Source: Clostridiales bacterium
GTDB lineage: Bacteria > Bacillota > Clostridia > Monoglobales > Monoglobaceae
Length of the DNA: 64,000 nucleotides
Assembly: GCA_019419865.1 (NCBI GenBank)
Contig: JAHZIG010000002.1
Location: forward strand, 1-64,000
Reading direction: 5' to 3'
Shown here: positions 26,835 through 37,000 of the stretch, one piece after another
Position numbering within the stretch: position 1 is the first letter of the stretch
Layout of the letters: every line of letters starts with the position of its first letter
Position numbers and translations under genes: made by a program
Notes under the pieces: generated by a model
Told to the model about the DNA's origin: nothing
Databases searched by the model: none
Seen by the model: only the letters and a program-made list of their open reading frames with translations

Positions 26835-29129
26835 ATGTTAAAAAAAATCAGCCGGGTATTTTCATTCGGCTCGACGGCGAATTATTACTTGAGAATAGTT
26901 ATTACATTTTCCTTGGTTATGGTTTTAGCAATAACAATATTTGCAACGACAATAACGATCCTGTTCGCGCATCAGACCGAAGAAATAGTCACGTCTTTAA
27001 CTTCGCAGTCGCTGCGGCAGATCAATGTATATAACGACGATTATGTTTTGAAAAAGGTAAACGATATATGCGAGAAATATTTATCAGCCGATTCAGAGTA
27101 CGAAGGAATTTCCGATTTCTTCAACGACTTTCAAAACATAGATAATATAAAGGCGAACGACGTATACAACTCGCTTGTTTCGCTGGTTGAGCAAAACCAA
27201 TTTTTGGATAATATTATCTTATATAACGGAAAATATGATTCTATTATCTCAACCGACGACGGAGTTATATACAGCGCTTCGGATCCAAGAAACCAGCTTT
27301 CGGTGAACAGCTATATTTTTTCATATTTAAATGGAATAACCTCGGATTTCTGGATACCGCTTCAGGATAATATCCTATTTACATCTAAAAACACACTTAC
27401 ATATGTACATTATATTTCTGTTGACGAAACTTATGTGAGCAACAAAAAAACAAGCTGCGCGATTATCAGCGTAGACATCCAATATATGTCGGAATTTATT
27501 GAGAACATCAGCCTTCCCGTAGTGCAAGGTTTTTTAATTCTCGACAAAAATAATAAAGGAATACTATATAATGAAGAGCTGAGCAACTTTCAGGATACTA
27601 TTATTACGAACAATAATCTTATAAATAAAATAAACACAAGGCAGAGCGGCGTTGAAAAAGTACGTATAAACGGGCATACGGCCTGCGTCGTATGGGAAAA
27701 CTCCCAGTTCAACGACTGGAAATATATCTACACCATCTCTCTGTCCGATATGTATAGAGAGATATTAATAATAACGCTTGCTATCACGTCGATCTCGTTG
27801 ATAATAATAATTTTGACCTTCCTCTTGATACGGAGATATTCAAAGAAGATCTACGCTCCGGTCGAAAGCATAGTGGAAAAGGCCAAAATAACGCTTGATT
27901 CGTCTAAATACTCGGATAACGAGTTCGAGATGCTCAACAATATAATCAACGATTTCTCATCGACAAAGATAGAGTTTACACAAATGACCGATAAATATAA
28001 TTCGGTTATAGCGGAGCAAATAGCTCAAGACGTTGTGCACGGCTTTAACGAAATGTCCGACGCCGAAACGCTGAGCCAGCTTAAGTTGGTGGGCGTAGAC
28101 TTTTCAAAGCCCAAATTTACGTTGATCCAGATCGCGCTCAACCCGCTGCTTTTATCATCTTTTACGTTCCAACAGCGTGAGATCATGATATACAGCATTA
28201 TAGATAAAATCAGTCAGCAGTACGACTGCCTGTATCACAGGTCTTCTTCTGCGATAATCGAGGTGATAATAAACTATGACAACATGAAGGTCAAAGACAT
28301 AGCCGAGTCGATAAAGCGGCTTATAAATCAAAAATCGATAATGAATATTTTCTATTGCGACGAGGGCTGCGCTCTGTCAGATTTAAACAATCAGCATAAA
28401 AAGTCAAAGCTTGTGACAAAATACTCGTATATATACGGGTATGACAACGTGTTTGACTCCAACAAATTACTATTGATAGATAAGGACAATTCAACTGTGG
28501 ACATACATGATCTTGAAAAAATAGAACAAATGCTGAGAGACGGCAACAGGGAAGGCTTTTATGCAGAGTGTAATATGCTGCTCAACACGGTAAAAAACGA
28601 AAATCACTCGTTCGCGTACGCGCAGAACGTTATAATGCTGATTTTCTCGATAATCTGCCGCGTTGCCAGAGAGAAGCATATCCCCATAACCGACAGCAAT
28701 AACTTTGATAAAATACTTAAAAACAGCTCGTTTGACGATTCGACGATCTATCTCTTTGATATATCGGATATGCTGTTCTCGGACGACAATAAGAGTCATC
28801 AGCAAAAACTTATCGACAGCATAACCGATTATCTGGCGCAGAACATCACTCAGGATCTGTCGCTTGTCAACGTAGCTCAACACTTTAATATAAGTTCGGG
28901 TTACTTAAGCAAATTCTTTAAAGAAAACACCGGATGTTCTTTCTCGAAATATGTTATCGAGAAGAAATTCGACTACGCGGCCGAAGCTCTGATCTCCGAA
29001 CCCAAACTCTCCGTTTCGGAAATAGCCGAAACGCTGGGCTACTTTGATTCGGCATATTTTTCGCGGCAGTTTAAAGCGCGTTACGGCGTCACTCCGGTCC
29101 AATATCGAAAGAATCATACCAGATATTAA
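26835..29129 (+). CDS. Transmembrane AraC-family regulator with extracellular sensor
   Basis: A 764-residue one-component regulator of the type that often controls polysaccharide operons in Firmicutes. A first membrane helix (about 20-45) is followed by an extracytoplasmic sensor of about 250 residues (Cache-like by layout), a second helix about 303-330 (ILIITLAITSISLIIIILTF), a HAMP-like link, a cytoplasmic middle domain and a C-terminal AraC DNA-binding domain (about 660-764) with both helix-turn-helices: LVNVAQHFNISSGYLSKFFK and VSEIAETLGYFDSAYFSRQF. It is divergent from operon 1 and is the best candidate to bind the operator shared by operon 1, operon 2 and the GH95 gene; that link is inferred from position and the common motif. 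A good ribosome site (GGGAG/AAGGA) precedes the ATG. Confidence 0.92.
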   Translation: MLKKISRVFSFGSTANYYLRIVITFSLVMVLAITIFATTITILFAHQTEEIVTSLTSQSLRQINVYNDDYVLKKVNDICEKYLSADSEYEGISDFFNDFQNIDNIKANDVYNSLVSLVEQNQFLDNIILYNGKYDSIISTDDGVIYSASDPRNQLSVNSYIFSYLNGITSDFWIPLQDNILFTSKNTLTYVHYISVDETYVSNKKTSCAIISVDIQYMSEFIENISLPVVQGFLILDKNNKGILYNEELSNFQDTIITNNNLINKINTRQSGVEKVRINGHTACVVWENSQFNDWKYIYTISLSDMYREILIITLAITSISLIIIILTFLLIRRYSKKIYAPVESIVEKAKITLDSSKYSDNEFEMLNNIINDFSSTKIEFTQMTDKYNSVIAEQIAQDVVHGFNEMSDAETLSQLKLVGVDFSKPKFTLIQIALNPLLLSSFTFQQREIMIYSIIDKISQQYDCLYHRSSSAIIEVIINYDNMKVKDIAESIKRLINQKSIMNIFYCDEGCALSDLNNQHKKSKLVTKYSYIYGYDNVFDSNKLLLIDKDNSTVDIHDLEKIEQMLRDGNREGFYAECNMLLNTVKNENHSFAYAQNVIMLIFSIICRVAREKHIPITDSNNFDKILKNSSFDDSTIYLFDISDMLFSDDNKSHQQKLIDSITDYLAQNITQDLSLVNVAQHFNISSGYLSKFFKENTGCSFSKYVIEKKFDYAAEALISEPKLSVSEIAETLGYFDSAYFSRQFKARYGVTPVQYRKNHTRY

Positions 29130-29140
29130 AGTACAATACC

Positions 29141-29176
29141 AAAAGACGCGGCTCTCATAACGACGCCGCGTCTTTT
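29141..29176. terminator. Bidirectional terminator
   Basis: A perfect 12-bp stem AAAAGACGCGGC/GCCGCGTCTTTT with a 12-base loop. T runs flank it in both directions, between the convergent AraC gene and the end of operon 2. Confidence 0.9.
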
Positions 29177-29244
29177 ATATTACGATAAATATTTATTGTT
29201 TCAAACTCTCTCTATCTCAATAAAGTTCCGCAACAAATAACTTA

Positions 29245-32200
29245 TCAAACAACTATATCGAAGCTGTCGCACAGCGGTTCAAGTTGGGGCGTCCATATGT
29301 AAGCTCTCGCCTCTGAAATATCTTCGGGGATCCCGATCCTAAACGTTACCTCTTCCGAGCCTTCCTTTTCGCTCGGGGTCAGATCGACCGTATACAGATC
29401 GTAAAGACTTTCGCCTCTGTAGACCGCGACCATCAATTGGGCCGGCTGAGGATCGCTTGGATGTGTGTAAGTCAAGGCGAACTCGTTTTCCTCTCCCAAA
29501 ACGATCTCGGAATCGATCTCGATATCATCTATCGACCACTCGGTTATACCCTCCGAATAATCGGCGCTATCGATCCTAAGGTCGTCGAGATACATACACT
29601 GCCACCAGCCCGCGTAATAGTTTCCGAATTCGATACTGTCTATAACGCCTATCTCCTGTATCGGTTCTGTTATCTCGCCGACTCCGGCCTTATTGCTTAC
29701 CGGGATCCAGCCGTCTTCCGACGCGGCGGTTACAAGCTCTCCGTCTACCAAGAGCGCGAATTTATTTTCGCTCATATTGAATCTGAACTCGAAACTATGC
29801 CAATCGTTATTGCCTGTTCCCGCGTTTATATCCTTTATCTCGTACGCCGCGTTCTCGGTCCCGTCCGGGTTTAGAGCTATAAGATTTAATTTCCCGTCCT
29901 TGACGGATACTTCCGCTACCGACTGTTGATCCTTGCCCTTTATTCTTATATAATGCTCAGGCGGCTCCGTATTCGTATCCAAACCCTGGATCTCAAACTT
30001 CGCTTTAAACGAGATCGAAAGATCTTCGCCGAGCTTAGAAACGTCCGAACCGTACGCCTCGACCGCCTCGTCCGCGTCTAATACCAGCCAATTGCTCTTG
30101 AACCATGTGTCGCCTGTCGCAAATCTGAGTCCCTTGCTTCCGCTTCCGTTATCGCCGACCCATATGCCGGCCTCGGTCGCCGTAACGGTATCCTCGTCGC
30201 TTCCGTCCCAGCTCCAGCCGTTTTCCTTTTGCTTTACTTCCGCCTCCGCCGTGTCTGATTCAAAATCCTCGTAATATATCGTATCCGTCTCGGAAGGCGG
30301 CTCGGTCGGCTCCGGCGGCTCCGGGCTCGTTTGCGAATACGGCGTTATCTTCAGATCGTCAAGGAAAATACTCTGATACCAGCCTCCGCCAAGATTGCCG
30401 AATTCAATACTGTCTATAACGCCTATCTCCTGTATCGGCTCGGTTATCTCTCCGACCCCGGCCTTATTGCTTACCGGGATCCAGCCGTCCGCGGACGCCG
30501 CAACTGAGACCTCTCCGTCCACGGTAAGCTCGAATTTATTCTCGCTCATATCGAACCTAAACCTAAAGCTGTGCCAATCGGTCGTACCCGCTCCGGTATT
30601 GACGTCTTTTATCTCATACGAAACGTTTTCCGTACCGTCCGCGTTAAGCGCGATGAGATACAGCTTCCCGTCTTTTACGGATATTTCAGCTATCGACTGC
30701 CGGTCCCGGCCCTTTATTCTTACATATTGCTCCGGCGTTCCGCCTCCCGCGTCCTGGATCTCAAACTTCGCGTTGAAAGAAACGCTTATATCTTCTCCGA
30801 GTTTTGAAACGTCCGCGCCGTAAGCCTCGAGCGCCGTATCCGCGTCAAGCGTCAGCCAATTCTCTTTATACCACGAATCCCCGGTCGTAAATCTCAGCGA
30901 TTTGCTTCCGCTTCCGTTATCGCCTACCCACATGCCGGCCTCCGTCGCCGCGACGGCGTCCTCGTCGCTGCCGTCCCAGCTCCAGCCGTTCTGTTTTTGC
31001 TTTACTTCGGATTCTATCGTATCGGATTCAAAATCCTCGTAGTATAACGCGTCGTTTTCCGGATCATCTATCGACGGTCTGTCGGGAGTATCTATCCTGA
31101 GCAGAACCGAACCCGATCCATCGAGCCTCTCCGATATCGTCCCCGATACGCTCGACGTCTCGCCCGTCCACAGGTCGGTAACCTCGTACGTTTGATCGCC
31201 GCTCAGTCCGATACGCTCAAGATCCAGCATCACGGTCTTCGGCATAGGTATAACGGTTCCGAATATATTAAAATAATCCGTGTTAAACATCGCGACGTAA
31301 ACGCATTTACCCTCGTCGAGAATAAAGACGTCTCCCGCCTCGTCGCCGGTATTTCCCTCGACCGGTCTAAAAGCTTTTCCTTTCCGCGCCAGATCGTTTA
31401 CGGCCTTGTTCGAGGTAACTTCTTCGGTAACGCTGCACATAGTTTCGTCCGAATACAAATTACTCAGCAGCATAAGCGTTCCGCTTATCGCCGCGGCGGT
31501 GTATCTCGTTCTGGAATACGTCAAGTCGTCGCTTAGCACGATGTGATCCGGGTCGGTATACGAATACAGCGTATCGTCCTCCCACCAGCCGTAAGTGAGC
31601 GAATTTAGCATATATTCGACGTCGTCTATTCCCTCTCCGACGTCGCACGAGATCCTTCTCGAATGAGCGAAAGAGCTCGGGAACAGAGGCGCTATCGAAA
31701 GGCTTATAAAGAAGTTGTCCGTATCCACATAACTCGTAAGATCGCTGAGCGCCTTATTATACGCCTGCATACCCGTCTTGATTTCCGGATCAGCGTGTTC
31801 TCCTTCTATCGCCGCATAATTCAAAAAGTCTACCTTTAAGAACTCGAAACCCATATCGACGAACTTCGTCATGAGACTCCTCATTCTCTCCTCCATGACC
31901 TCGCTCGTCGGATCGAGCGGATAACTGTCGTTGGTCTTCGCCATAGATACCACGTTGCCGTATTTATCCTCAAGCGCCGCGTCGCGCATCGGTCTGTTCC
32001 CGACGCCTGAACCGTAGGACATATCCTTGCTCCATCCTACGAAATGCGACCAGTATATTCCGGCCTTCTGACCGTTGCTATGGCATTTTTGGACAAAAGC
32101 TCTAAGCTCGTCGTCCGACATAAAATCCCAGTATGAATCGAGATTTATATACGCTACGCCGTCGTCGCTCTTAAAATCGTCGAGCCCGGCTATAAAATCG

Positions 32201-34005
32201 GACGCTCTCGCCGACTCGGTAAAGTTCAGGTTCGTTCCCTGCGCGTACCAGCTGTTATATCCGAACGGCGCGCCTCCGTTCCAGTTAAGCTTGGAATTAT
32301 TGATCTCGTTAGCCTCGCCGTACGCTTCCATTCCGTCGCGCCAATCGTCGAAATATCCGAGCATAAACTTCGGCGATCCAACCTGCGTTCCGTCTATACT
32401 GCCGTGCGGAAGATAGTCGTAGGTATACTGCGCCGACCATATGCCGCCGAAGCCGCCGAGGAAATTGATCTTATTATCCGCGCCGCTTACGTTTGTACCG
32501 GTCTTGAACGTATCGTGATCGAGGCTTCCGAATACGATCGCGTTCCTGCTGGTATTATCATAAATAGCCGTCGCCCAGTAGCTTGTGTTGTTTCCGTTGA
32601 TAGAATTCGCGTTGTATCTGACCCAGTTGTCGTTGTCGTACGGCACAAACAGCGTCCGCCCGTCGTCGATGTTTCCTATATTCACAATATCCTCGCCCGC
32701 GGCGCTTATAGGAGCCATAAAATTGGTCGAGATAGACGCGTCCGACAACAGCTCGACGTCTATTATCGCGTACGGAAGTCCGTCGTATATGCGGATATTT
32801 TGACGCATATCGGGCATATCGCCGTATGCGCAGCCAGTAGATAATATTTTATACAGCGTTCCGGTTCCATAGCCGTCGTTTAACGCTTCGGTCTCATAAG
32901 TCCTTGCGCTGTAGTCGGACGATTTGATCGCCGTATCGATCGGCTCGTTTCTGTACTCGTCTACCGTCTCGACCTTGACCGCCGACTCTATGCCGCTTAC
33001 TCTCAGCGTACCGCCCGAATAAAAATCCGCGGTTCCCGAACTCAGATCGTATTTAACCTCGATATCCCCGTTTCCCATCTCGAGCAAGCCGGTCTCGGTC
33101 GAGCCGCTCGGCGGATCGTCGATCTGCTCGGAGCTTGCGACCAACTGTATTTTATCTATATCCGGCGCGTACGAATTTTTGCCTCTAAACGCTATCTTAT
33201 GCTCGCCGGCCGACAGATCGAGTCCTACCCTCGCCGTTTCGATATTATAATCTTCGCCGGTTATGGGACAGAATACGTCCGTGTAAAATTCGCCGTCGAC
33301 ATAGACGTCTAAGTTTCTGTAATCATAGGCCGAATACCATATAAACAGATCGTATTTTCCGGCTTCGGTATTCACAGTAAACTCCGCCGAACTGTTTTGG
33401 TCTATACCTCCTATCGCCCAGCCGTCCTCGGCGCCGTATACGCGTCTTCTCTGCGCCGAACCGCCGAGGCTCGCCGCGTCGTCTTCATATACCCCATACG
33501 TTATTTCTTTCTCAGTATTTACTTTTATGCAGTCGACCTTAACGACCGTCTCGGCAGTACTGTAGATCTTTATCGTATTATACCCGCTTCTGAGCCTTAA
33601 GTTCATGGTATATACGTTTATATTTGAGCTTGACGACTCGTTATTTATGGTAACAGACGAGCCTTCGTTGAGCATAACGTAAAAATCGCCCGCATTCTGA
33701 GCTATATAATACAGCTCTACCTGATACACCGCGTTAGCCGCAGCGTATACGTCCTCGAAAACTACCGCGCCGACGTCGGTATTCGGACCGCCTATGTTTG
33801 TAACTACCGCTCCTCCAGAAGCGTTTGAATTCTCTTCAACGACCGCATAGCCGCTCCTATACGCCGCCTCCGCCTCGTACACGGCGTACCCGTCCTCTTC
33901 CAGCGAAACGGTTTCCTCTCCCGCTGAAAAAACTACGTAAGGCATGGCCGAGACCGCCATAAGTACGGCTAAGCACATTGAAATCAAACGTTTAAAATTT
34001 CTCAT
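29245..34005 (-). CDS. Secreted clan GH-D hydrolase with two LamG-like modules
   Basis: A 1586-residue exported enzyme, last gene of operon 2. The start chosen is the ATG of MRNFKRLISMCLAVL, preceded by AAGGATG; the longer TTG-started frame overlaps the intergenic space. After the signal peptide come CBM6/35-like modules (YEAEAAYRSGYAVVEENSNA at about 50), the GH-D catalytic region from about 325 to 980 (FGYNSWYAQG; nucleophile about Asp726 in KVDFLNYAAIEGEH; acid/base about Asp788 in RRISCDVGEG), then two nearly identical about 235-residue LamG-like modules (YYEDFESDT..., about 987-1220 and 1245-1480) and an Ig-like end. It is a paralog of the first gene of operon 1 and differs mainly by the added modules. 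The specificity is unknown; alpha-galactosidase type is likely. Confidence 0.85.
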   Translation of the reverse strand: MRNFKRLISMCLAVLMAVSAMPYVVFSAGEETVSLEEDGYAVYEAEAAYRSGYAVVEENSNASGGAVVTNIGGPNTDVGAVVFEDVYAAANAVYQVELYYIAQNAGDFYVMLNEGSSVTINNESSSSNINVYTMNLRLRSGYNTIKIYSTAETVVKVDCIKVNTEKEITYGVYEDDAASLGGSAQRRRVYGAEDGWAIGGIDQNSSAEFTVNTEAGKYDLFIWYSAYDYRNLDVYVDGEFYTDVFCPITGEDYNIETARVGLDLSAGEHKIAFRGKNSYAPDIDKIQLVASSEQIDDPPSGSTETGLLEMGNGDIEVKYDLSSGTADFYSGGTLRVSGIESAVKVETVDEYRNEPIDTAIKSSDYSARTYETEALNDGYGTGTLYKILSTGCAYGDMPDMRQNIRIYDGLPYAIIDVELLSDASISTNFMAPISAAGEDIVNIGNIDDGRTLFVPYDNDNWVRYNANSINGNNTSYWATAIYDNTSRNAIVFGSLDHDTFKTGTNVSGADNKINFLGGFGGIWSAQYTYDYLPHGSIDGTQVGSPKFMLGYFDDWRDGMEAYGEANEINNSKLNWNGGAPFGYNSWYAQGTNLNFTESARASDFIAGLDDFKSDDGVAYINLDSYWDFMSDDELRAFVQKCHSNGQKAGIYWSHFVGWSKDMSYGSGVGNRPMRDAALEDKYGNVVSMAKTNDSYPLDPTSEVMEERMRSLMTKFVDMGFEFLKVDFLNYAAIEGEHADPEIKTGMQAYNKALSDLTSYVDTDNFFISLSIAPLFPSSFAHSRRISCDVGEGIDDVEYMLNSLTYGWWEDDTLYSYTDPDHIVLSDDLTYSRTRYTAAAISGTLMLLSNLYSDETMCSVTEEVTSNKAVNDLARKGKAFRPVEGNTGDEAGDVFILDEGKCVYVAMFNTDYFNIFGTVIPMPKTVMLDLERIGLSGDQTYEVTDLWTGETSSVSGTISERLDGSGSVLLRIDTPDRPSIDDPENDALYYEDFESDTIESEVKQKQNGWSWDGSDEDAVAATEAGMWVGDNGSGSKSLRFTTGDSWYKENWLTLDADTALEAYGADVSKLGEDISVSFNAKFEIQDAGGGTPEQYVRIKGRDRQSIAEISVKDGKLYLIALNADGTENVSYEIKDVNTGAGTTDWHSFRFRFDMSENKFELTVDGEVSVAASADGWIPVSNKAGVGEITEPIQEIGVIDSIEFGNLGGGWYQSIFLDDLKITPYSQTSPEPPEPTEPPSETDTIYYEDFESDTAEAEVKQKENGWSWDGSDEDTVTATEAGIWVGDNGSGSKGLRFATGDTWFKSNWLVLDADEAVEAYGSDVSKLGEDLSISFKAKFEIQGLDTNTEPPEHYIRIKGKDQQSVAEVSVKDGKLNLIALNPDGTENAAYEIKDINAGTGNNDWHSFEFRFNMSENKFALLVDGELVTAASEDGWIPVSNKAGVGEITEPIQEIGVIDSIEFGNYYAGWWQCMYLDDLRIDSADYSEGITEWSIDDIEIDSEIVLGEENEFALTYTHPSDPQPAQLMVAVYRGESLYDLYTVDLTPSEKEGSEEVTFRIGIPEDISEARAYIWTPQLEPLCDSFDIVV

Positions 34006-34094
34006 GTATTTCACATCCTTATGCAAACGGGCTTGGCTCATATTTAAAGCCAAGCCCGTCCCTTATTTTAAATTAGCGCTTCGATACAATATGA

Positions 34095-37000
34095 TTATTT
34101 AAGCGCCATAACCATTGCCACTACCTTTGCAGCCTCCGCGCGAGTCGCGGTATCCTTCGGCGAGAAATTACCTTCATAGCCTTGTATTATTCCGTTCGCC
34201 TGCATACACCCCACGCTTTCATACGCGTAATCAGAGATCTGATCGTTATCGTTGAAACTCGGCTCGCCTGTTTGAACGTCGTAACCGACCAGCTTAACGG
34301 CTCTGTCGATAATAACCGCCATGTCCTCGCGGGTGATATTATCGTTTACGCCGAACGTACCGTCGCCGTTACCCTGAATTATGCCGAATTTAGTAGCCGA
34401 CGCGATGTAGACGTAAGACCAATCCGTCTCGCTCAGGTCAGTGTAGCTTACAACTGCGCTGCTATCCCTGATACCAAGCATCTCGACTATCATCTTTACA
34501 AACTCGGCTCTTGTTACAGGATCCTCAGGTCTGAAATACTCGTCTTTGCTGACGATTCCTGCGTTATACAACTCGTATACATAGTAATTATACCATGCGT
34601 CCGAAGCCACGTCGGCAAATATTACTTCATTCTCAACATTCTGCGGATCCTCGACCGCCGGATTTCCTATCTGGCCCACGCCTGTATCGGAGCCGCTTGT
34701 CGAACCGCTCCAAGAACCGCCGTACGAACCGCCGCCTGAGCCGCCGCTCGAACCGCCCGAACCGCCGGACGACGAACCGTATCTACCGGTTATAGTTACT
34801 CTAAACGTCTTGGTAGCCGTTACTCCGTCTTCCGTTCTCGCAGTCGCCGTTAATGTGACTACGTAACTGCCATAATCAGGACGGTTGATGGTTCCGTCGG
34901 AACTGATGATCGAAGGATTACTCGAACTCCAGGATATATCTATACCGAAATATTCGTCTTCCGTAGGCAAATTCAAATTCGTTACGGAATTACCCGGAGC
35001 CGTATCGATACTTATCAGATCGAGCGCCGCCTGCGCCTCGTTGCCCGAACTATACGCTCTCATCGCCTCGACCGCTTCGCCCTTAGCGCCGTACATGTCC
35101 GTAGGCGTAGCCACAACTTTGATAAAGCCGTCCAGATCGTCCGCGGTTATTGCGTATTCTCTGCCCGAAGCCCCTTCTATTCTCTGGAACTCGTTATTTA
35201 TATTATTTGTTCTGTACCACTCAAAAGTAGTTCTGTCGTTATTCTCTCCGTCCGTGAGATCGCTGAACGTATACTCCGCCGTGAGCGTAGAACCTTCTTC
35301 GAAATCGCCGCTGATCGTCAAATCAGTTATTACGGGAGCGGTATTATATACGACTTCCGTCTCGGTCTCGGCCGTCGCCTCTTCGCCGTATACGCTTACC
35401 GCGCTGATGTCCGCTTTAACGTCCGACGCGTTTGCCGGCACAGTATTTCCCGACATCGGGAGCCACTCCGAGCCGCCGCTCGTTCTATAACTCCAGTTCA
35501 CGCTTTGAGACGCGAGCTCGTATCCGACGGCGTCTATGTCCGCGGCTACTTCGCTTTGGTTAGCTACCGCCGCGCCCGGGTCGAACGCGTTTACGATCGC
35601 CGCGTTTGAAATAGAGAACTTCGCGCTGTCGGCCGTCGGGAACTCATAACTCTTTACGTCGATCCCCGAAAGCATAACTGTGCCCCACCATGCGGCGTTT
35701 TCAAAGCCGATCACCAGCGAGCCCACGCCGTCGAAGTCGTTGGCCGCGCCTTGGCCTATAATACCGTTGGTGCTCGCCTGGATCCATTTTCCGTTATCCG
35801 GACCTATAGGCTCGCCGTCAATAAACAAGCTATAGTGATTCGATTCTGAATCAAAGTAGAACTCGGCCGTTCTCCAAACGTCTATTACCTCGTCTCTTCC
35901 TTTTGCGAGCGAATACGATTTGTTCACGCCGTCGTTCTCGTCAAAGTAAACGAAGAACATCTCGTCGCCTATCAAGGTCAGCGACGCCATAACGTTTCCT
36001 GAAGTGTCGCAAACGTTAAAGTAGTAAATCGCTCCGCTCTCCGGGTTCTCATTCTCGCCGCTGACGCCAAACGAGAAGTCGAATTTCAAATATGTCTTAG
36101 GTATATTAACGTCGTATCCTTGCCTCGACAGATCTAATGTCAGCGAGGAGCTTCCTCCGGAGTTAAGCGACGCGAATCTTACCGCGCGTTCGCTGTTGAA
36201 ACTGCCGACGTTTGTCTGACTTCCGGAGCCGGTTATGCTCCAACCGTTTCTCTGGTTATTTATAGAACTCTCCATACCCGAACCGTCGAACGACTCGCTG
36301 AACAGATCCGCATACGTAAGCTCGGTAGTATCGACTACCTCTTTCTCAGCGCTGTTCGACGCCGTTACTCCGTCCGTGCTAACGCATGTTACTTCCACCC
36401 TGACGTTAGTCGCGTCGTCCGGCAATACGCGGCCCTCAAGCGGGATCCATGTCGCGCCGCCGTCCGTAGAATACGACCACGTTTCAACCGTGCGGTTTGG
36501 ATTAGCCGTACCGCCGTCGACGTAGATCTTAGCCGTTACGGTATCTCCCGGCGTGACGGTCTCGCTGCCGCCCTCGTCGGTTATCACGATCTCTCTAACT
36601 TCAAAGATCTCTTCGATAGGCTCGTAGTCCTCGATCATAATATTATCGATCGTTATACCCTGGTCCCAGCCGGTGTACGAATGTCCAAATATCAAATCTT
36701 TCACCGTACCAAGCTCGATCGCGCTCGCCGCGCCTCTGTCTATCGTGCTCGGGATCGGTATCCACTTACCGTGCGGAGTGTCGTTGAATATTTCGCCGTC
36801 TAATACTAACATGTAAGCGTTCTTCTCGTGGTTGAAGTATATCTCCGCTTTATGCCATGTCTGAGCCGCCGTACCCGAACCGAGCTCGGCAATGGTATAC
36901 GTGGTCACCGCCGTCTTCTGCTCGTTAAGCGCGTACATCTTAAGAAATGTTCCGGAGGTCGTGTTCTCCTGATACACATATATTATTCCATTTCCGTCCT